Shown here: piece after piece, positions 59,101-64,000 of the stretch
Layout of the letters: the number at the start of each line of letters is the position of its first letter
Position numbering within the stretch: the first letter of the stretch is position 1
Origin: Viridothelium virens
Taxonomy: Eukaryota > Ascomycota > Dothideomycetes > Trypetheliales > Trypetheliaceae
Assembly: GCA_010094025.1 (NCBI GenBank)
Contig: ML991861.1
Span: 32,874 to 96,873 of the forward strand
Length of the DNA: 64,000 nucleotides
Direction: 5' to 3'
Position numbers and translations under genes: made by a program
Notes under the pieces: model-generated
The model's database searches: none
What the model was told of the DNA's origin: nothing
What the model saw: only the letters and a program-made list of their open reading frames with translations

Positions 59101-61135
59101 AGAGCCGAAAGACTGAATAATGCGGTCGCACTTCTCGATAGTATGCTTGTAGACTGGATAGCATGCAGACAGTTCCCTCCCCATCGCGAACCATCGCGCA
59201 CCTTGGCCATTGAAAACAAAAACTAGCCGCGGTGGCCTCTCGAGCCTCTGTAGAGGCTGTACCGTACTGTCGCCAAGTGTCGAAGCGAGGTCTTCAGGTC
59301 CAGAGGCGCTCACAGCGATGGTCCAGGGAAAGCACGTTCGTCGTTCAGCTAAGGTGAAAGCCAGGTCTGAGAACGCAGATGGATGGAAAAATTTTGTCTC
59401 CAGACGACTCGAGATACTCCTTCAGGTTTGCCGCCATCTGCCGTGTAGCGCTCTTTGATGCGCACTGACTAAGAAAAGCTGTCGGGTCGGACGTTGGCTG
59501 TGAGCGCCGAGTGCTGCAGGTCCTAAAGGGGCTTCTTCCATGATCACATGCGTGTTTGTTCCCCCTTGGCGATGATCAGAGGTCGGTATTGGTGTTTTGG
59601 GACGAATGCCTCTTCAAACAGAGAAAAGGGCTGCAAAGAGAAAGAGGGACCTCTTAAAATCACTTACCATAGCCAAAGTCATTGATAGATGCCCGTCGGG
59701 GTCCGTTTGATGTCCATGGTTCGAGCTTCGTGGGTATCTGAATACTTGTGAGCCTATATACAATAAGGATATTTAAAGAGCAAAGTTACCGTTAATCCTA
59801 ATCCTCCCAAGCCAATCTCAGGATTTGCCTTCTCAAAATTCAAACTCGGCGGGATCTGCTGATTTTACAGCGCCAGGACCATCTTTATCACTGCTGCCAG
59901 CCCGGATGCAGCCTCTGTGTGGCCCAGATTCGTCTTGACGCTGGCTACATACAGAGGCTTCTTTCTTCCCCTTCCCATCGCCACGCCGATCGCTCGGGCC
60001 TCCGGCGGGTCACCAACTCTTGTTCCCGTGCCATGCGCTTCGACGACGGTCGTGCCTCGCGGATTCAGTCCTGCACAGGTGTAACAGGCCTCGATCAGAT
60101 CGCGCTGCGCATCAGAATCGGGGGCGGTGATGGTTGGGGTGCGCCCGTCTTGGTTCGAAGCTGTCTCGCGCACGACAGCACGGATCACGTCACCGTCACG
60201 GATAGCAGAAGATAAGCGCTTGATGATTATCGCAGCGATGCCGTCCCCACGGCCATACCCCTGTGCGCGCTCATCGAAAGCATAGCACTTGCCGTCGGGT
60301 CCAGAAGTTCTGGAATGGCCCAGTTAGGAAAGATATCAAGATACAAAAACCCACCCAGAATGAAGAGAAAGGGTCAGTTGAGTGAAAGGGGAGGAACGTA
60401 CTGCAGCGTTGATAAATTCACAAACGCGTCTGGGTTCAAATTGAGACATGCGCCTCCAACAATTGCACAGTCGGAGCCACCTCCCCTCAAGGTCTGCGCG
60501 ACAAAGTGCAAACCCATCAAGCTGGTGCTGCAGCCAGTATCCACGGCGACGGATGTGCCCTTCAAGTCAAAGAAATCCGATACACGATTTGCCAGCATAG
60601 CCGCGTAATTGCCTGTTACGAAGGCCCGTGACATATTCGATGGGTCACGCAGCTGTAGGTCATGATAGTCCTTGGTGAACGACCCTGTGAAGACGGCAGT
60701 ATTTGACCCTACGACAGAAGATAGCGGCAGTCCGGCAGACTCGAGCGCTTCGAATACTACCTCAAGCTGAATCCGGATCTGGGGGTCCATGGCTGCGGCC
60801 ACTTCGGCGGAGAGATTGAAAAAGGACGGGTCGAAAGCCCCAGGATCCTCACGGAGGAAGAAACCGCCCTTCAGGGATATGGTCGATAGACGGTCAGACT
60901 GCGGATGATAGAAGGCCTTCTGGTTGAAGCGCTCGGCAGGCACAGCAGACCACGCATCCCGCCCTTGTGAAAGGAGATCCCATAGTTTCTCTGGACTAGT
61001 AGCATCTCCGGAGAAGCGGCACGCCATGCCAATGATGGCAAGGGGTTCTTTTTTGGGGTCTGTGGTGCTACCGTCTTCATTGCGTCGAGCATCATGAGTT
61101 CCATTGGCTAAGGGTATGCTGCCAACAGCAGTCAT
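53135..61135 (-). pseudogene. Highly reducing type I polyketide synthase (KS-AT-DH-cMT-ER-KR-ACP), disrupted
   Basis: Six exons: 61135-60402, 60309-59790, 59737-59668, 59564-57964, 57908-54351 and 54298-53135; splice phases agree, footprint ~2,548 codons. Motifs by codon: KS Cys 202 in VDTGCSTSL, EAHGTGT and [19 protein letters not shown] (Ser 648) after FVFNGQGARW; DH HVVQG (~982) and HPMTLDAVFQ; cMT ILEIGAGTGG (~1441); ER HAAAGGVGQA (~1970); KR YLIVGGLGGIG (~2176); ACP GVDSLVAVELRN (~2498). No release domain is present. Lesions: codon 393 is TAA (59865-59867) where the family has Glu, just before NQQIPPSLNFEKANPEI. In the KS-AT linker, the family-like reading (SKSATRQMAANLKEYLES) is one frame off between about 59461 and 59380: an apparent 1-bp loss, later balanced by a CATC duplication. 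Without frameshift the same stretch holds TGA at 59422. As sequenced it would make only part of a KS. The intact enzyme would have made a reduced, C-methylated polyketide. Confidence 0.88.
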
Positions 61136-61689
61136 GATGAGAGCCGAATATTCTGTATTCGAAGTGTCTATTCGAGGTGCAGATCATGCGGTGCGAGGTA
61201 GATATGAGGCTGTGATGAGGAATAGGGATGTAGGGGGGAATGGTGGGTCGGGGCGATAGAATGCACAAACGAAAGATCGATGCCACGCCCATTCTTGGTT
61301 GTGCGAAAGGGAGATGACATGCTGTTCATCAGAGCTATTCACCTTTGCCAAACTCTTGCAGTATTACCTACCTTGGTAGGTAGACAGTATGCATCTCATC
61401 CGAGGCCCTCGAAACTCTGGACTAGACATGGTGCGCGGTTAGGACACCTTCCACCAAAACCCCCGCGCAACATCAAAATTCACGCACCTCACCAAATTTA
61501 CTAGTAAGTCTACAACTTCAATGTTTGTTATGTTTTTTACGCTTTTTACTGCCTAATTTGCAAGTTATGAAGTGTTTCAGCTTACTATTAACCTGATTTA
61601 TATTTATACTTAATATTTCTAATTTCTTAGAGGGTTATGGGTGTTATTATCCACAGTCACATATGGAAAACCCTCGGTTGTTCAAAGAT

Positions 61690-61720
61690 ATCTAATCTAA
61701 TCTCATCTCATCTCATCTCA
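61690..61720. repeat. ATCTA/ATCTC pentanucleotide microsatellite
   Basis: Short run of ATCTA units changing into ATCTC units, inside the inverted-repeat element. Confidence 0.85.
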
Positions 61721-61763
61721 CCCATTTAATATCTAATCTTTACATAAGCTTCTCCTCTCTGTA

Positions 61764-61819
61764 CAGGCCTGCGCAGAAGAGAGAGGCCTGCGCAGAGAGG
61801 TAGGGCCTGCGCAGAGAGG
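61764..61819. repeat. Tandem GGCCTGCGCAGAGAGG repeat
   Basis: Three copies of a ~19-20 bp GC-rich unit (starting near 61766, 61785 and 61804), the first with an altered end, inside the AT-rich interior of the inverted-repeat element. Confidence 0.8.
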
Positions 61820-62364
61820 AGAGACTTACATAGAGATCAAAGCAGAGATCTCTCAGAGTAGACCTAGTATCCAAACAGCCTCATACTTTCCTGATTTGGC
61901 AGTAAGAATGTTAAAAAAAACATGAAATTGGTGATTTTTGACGTTGCGCGGGGGTTTTGGCGGAAGGTGTCCTAACCGCGCTCCGTCCTAGATCGAAGTG
62001 GGGCGCGCGAACGTTTTTCCGGGCGCCATGCCGTGCTGAATCCGGAAAGTGCCGGGTTCGGCGTCGAAGAGGTCGAATAAGCCATGGAGGATCTCTTTGT
62101 AGTAAAAGCCGTATTAGCTCACGCACTCGCGTTGATTCTAGATTTGCTCTCAGCTTCGACCCGGGCGTTTACATGGAGCGCGCCAGGTTTTGCCAACGGC
62201 TGAATAAGCACAAACTCAGCCTACGTATAGACTTTAGCTTTTTCCATCCTGCATCATCTTCATCGAACTGCCTTCTCTTAAATGTAGGCACCGCTTCAAT
62301 TCTTGAGTATTAGCTTATTATTCGAGATTAGTCGTTATCATCTTTGTCGTGTAAACCAAGCACA

Positions 62365-62614
62365 ATGGCGTTCTTGAGCATCATCTGGCAGGGGCAAGCG
62401 CCGATGTATCCGCTTGTGTCGATTCTTGTCGCTCTGGGACTTTGTGGAGTGAGCACTTTACTTCGTGCTTGTGGTGACGACCCAGCATCAGTTTAACACC
62501 ATGTGTACGTAGTTTTTCATTCGCATCTGTGCAGAGATAGTCTACAATCTCTACTTCCATCCATTGGCGAAGTTCCCGGGTCCGAAAGTGGCTGCTTGTA
62601 GCTGTAGAAAGTAG
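62365..62614 (+). pseudogene. Cytochrome P450 N-terminal fragment
   Basis: Two short exons, 62365-62448 and 62537-62614, join in phase 0. The first gives a hydrophobic membrane anchor (MAFLSIIWQGQAPMYPLVSI onward). The second gives [20 protein letters not shown], the signature that follows the anchor in filamentous-fungal P450s. Similarity stops right after GPKVAACS: a TAG closes the frame at 62612 and AT-rich DNA begins within 80 bp. The I-helix, ExxR and haem-cysteine regions (over 400 residues) are absent. Divergent orientation to the PKS suggests it was a tailoring oxygenase of the same cluster. The GCAGAG acceptor was chosen for phase; the first AG two bases earlier would shift frame. 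Confidence 0.8.
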
Positions 62615-62679
62615 AACGTGATGGATACGAAGATATAGAGTCTAGGTTCATGAAGGAACCGAAGACGGGACTATATAGC

Positions 62680-63540
62680 GGATGCGCTAATAAAAATATG
62701 GTAGTAACAATTATGAAAAGACTTAATATTACTGCCTTTTAACACTCCCCCAAAAGAGTATTAGTATAATCTTATAATTATATATAGAATAAATGGTGTT
62801 TTTTTTTTTTTAAAGTAAGTGTTTTAATTAAGTATTTTATAAAAATACTTTATTGAAAATTTTATTAAAATATCTTTATAAAAATATAATATTATAAAAT
62901 AATTAATTTATAAATATAATAAAAGTGGATTATAATATATTTTAAACAAGTGTTAATATATAGAAAAAGCTCTTTCCGATAGGGACGCTTTTTGAGGGCC
63001 AATTGAATTTTCTGCTTCTTCCGAGAACGAGACGCATTCAGACACCACCTTCTATAATCAACAACACTGACGGATTATTGGCTTGGCATTTACTTATTTC
63101 AGTATAAAACGATTTTTTGGCTTGTGTATTACAGGTATGTTGGTAGTATTAATAAAAAACTTCAGTTTGTTTTCAAAATTTAATAGCTGTATAAACATGT
63201 TGATAATGCTTAACAAAAAATAGAAATCTAATTTATTAATAGACTTAAATAGCGTTATAAATATGTTATAAAAGTTTTAAGAAATAAAAAAAAAGTAGTG
63301 GCTAGTATTTAAGTATATTAGAAGTATATTAAAATAGCTATTCACCTTCTGAAGTTATAAGCTTATTAATACACTTATTTTACACTTTTAATTATTTTAA
63401 TACTTATATTACTTTCTAATAGCCTTTTATTATCTGTAGTTTATAAAAATGTTTTTTTTTTTTTTTTAAGATTTTATTATTATTAGTAATTATATTAAGT
63501 TGCTATATTAATACTACCTTTTTTTGTTATGAGCCTATAC
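62680..63540. repeat. AT-rich block, probably RIP-degraded repeat DNA
   Basis: A sudden shift to extreme AT content with long A/T runs (for example near 62801-62811 and 63452-63468) and many TTAATA and TATAAA words. A less AT-rich patch of about 150 bp lies at 62965-63115. No coding frame survives. In Pezizomycotina such blocks usually come from repeat-induced point mutation of transposons; this origin is inferred from composition. Confidence 0.7.
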
Positions 63541-64000
63541 CCCTGGTACAAGCGCAGCTTGTAGCAGGTACGTAGAATGGTCTCAGAGAGTTTTCACGCA
63601 GGAGCGGAGTGTCAAGGATCCAATGATGTAAGAAGGGTCACTAAGCTTGAACAACTTGATAACGAATAAGGACTTGTTCAGTGGGCTCGTAACTAACTGT
63701 AAGGTACAGTATTGTGTGGTAATAAAACGCAAGGAGTCCAGTTACGCTGGGCTCCTGTCTCTACATATATACTACATTGGCTTATCTGCTTATTTCCCTG
63801 AGCATATGAGCAACTTGCCAAACAAGGAGTGTTCTGTTGCTGATCCTTCCTAAGCGTGCTCACGTTGCTCACCTGCTGAGCGTACTGAGCACGTGTTACG
63901 ACCCAGCCGCGTCAAGGCTGAACGCCATCTCCTTTGTACTTGCTGCAAGCGTTCCACAGACAGGTCGTAACGAGTAAAAGTCACGTGACTGATTAGTGGT
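63541..64000. other. Edge of repeat-like sequence
   Basis: Composition returns to normal. GTTACGACC (63895) and GGTCGTAAC (63963) are inverted copies about 60 bp apart, and a perfect AGTCACGTGACT palindrome lies at about 63979-63990. This resembles the edge of a long terminal repeat, but I cannot identify an element, and the window ends here. Confidence 0.35.

Larger units (their letters stand above)
61433..61981. mobile_element. Non-autonomous DNA transposon/MITE with 51-bp terminal inverted repeats
   Basis: The left arm (61433-61483, beginning GCGCGGTTAGGACACCTTCC) and the reverse complement of the right arm (61931-61981) agree at 48 of 51 positions. Two of the three differences are A/G. 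The ~450-bp interior is AT-rich and has no coding capacity, and it includes simple repeats. I see no clear target-site duplication, so the superfamily is undetermined and the true ends could be a few bases further out. It sits in the intergenic region between the PKS and the P450 fragment. Confidence 0.75.
61136..62364. promoter_or_regulatory. Former divergent promoter of PKS and P450, with inserted element
   Basis: About 1.2 kb between two divergent start codons. Besides the inverted-repeat element at 61433-61981 it contains a CTACCTTGGTAG palindrome near 61366. No transcription-factor gene is present. Confidence 0.5.

Noticed and set aside
59853-59867. Reading GTAAAA at the PKS nonsense codon as a splice donor
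   Set aside because: The nearest AG would give a 13-bp intron. A longer intron to the next acceptor would delete the conserved NQQIPPSLNFEKANPEI segment, which is in frame and has its own good donor downstream.
51238-62614. A complete, working PKS gene cluster
   Set aside because: The PKS is interrupted, the P450 lacks its catalytic region, and no regulator, transporter or release enzyme lies beside them; the reductase is the only intact candidate partner.
1-64000. tRNA, rRNA or CRISPR loci
   Set aside because: I found no paired A/B-box tRNA pattern (GGTTCAAATC-like hits fall within coding exons), no rRNA-like stretch and no spaced direct repeats; CRISPR arrays are not expected in a fungal chromosome.

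Overview
The window looks like chromosomal DNA from a filamentous ascomycete (Pezizomycotina). Genes carry short GT-AG introns of about 50-100 bp with CTAAC/CTGAC-type branch sites. Many products are recognisable fungal housekeeping proteins, and a highly reducing type I polyketide synthase (PKS) lies next to an AT-rich, repeat-derived block. I cannot place it below subphylum from sequence alone. Gene models below were assembled by joining open frames at splice sites that keep the reading phase; no transcript evidence was available.

Layout. 0.4-8.1 kb: an enoyl-CoA hydratase/isomerase, a Dal5-type MFS transporter, an AMP-forming acyl-CoA ligase and an OPT oligopeptide transporter. 8.6-18.6 kb: a Rav2/Rogdi V-ATPase assembly factor, a Sur7-family membrane protein, a siroheme synthase, a small secreted probably GPI-anchored protein, an ABC1/UbiB kinase and a Cys-containing orphan. 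18.8-19.0 kb: a foldback MITE. 19.4-23.9 kb: divergent gamma-COP and phosducin-like genes. 24-32.7 kb: two long gene-poor stretches around an AP-1-like bZIP gene. 32.7-39.1 kb: lipoyl synthase, an ankyrin-repeat relic and an AAA ATPase. 40.0-46.3 kb: a STAND-like gene broken by an in-frame TGA, an Rrt8/Lds-type membrane protein, a repetitive DPRVDSD-motif protein and Yae1. 47.1-52.5 kb: a long low-complexity coiled-coil protein and an aldo-keto reductase. 53.1-61.1 kb: the PKS (KS-AT-DH-cMT-ER-KR-ACP). 61.4-64 kb: a transposon-like element with 51-bp inverted repeats, a cytochrome P450 stub and an AT-rich block.

How it fits together. Most genes are independent housekeeping loci (COPI coat, siroheme, lipoate, Fe-S adaptor, V-ATPase assembly). 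The first and third genes both end in peroxisomal-type C-termini, which suggests fatty-acyl metabolism. The right end reads as a dying secondary-metabolite cluster. The PKS keeps every catalytic motif I looked for, but has a nonsense codon inside the KS domain and two frame-compensating indels in the KS-AT linker. The divergent P450 survives only as its first ~53 codons before AT-rich DNA. A terminal-inverted-repeat element sits in the promoter region the two genes would have shared. This decay is the most notable signal in the window; I did not find a convincing wholly new system.
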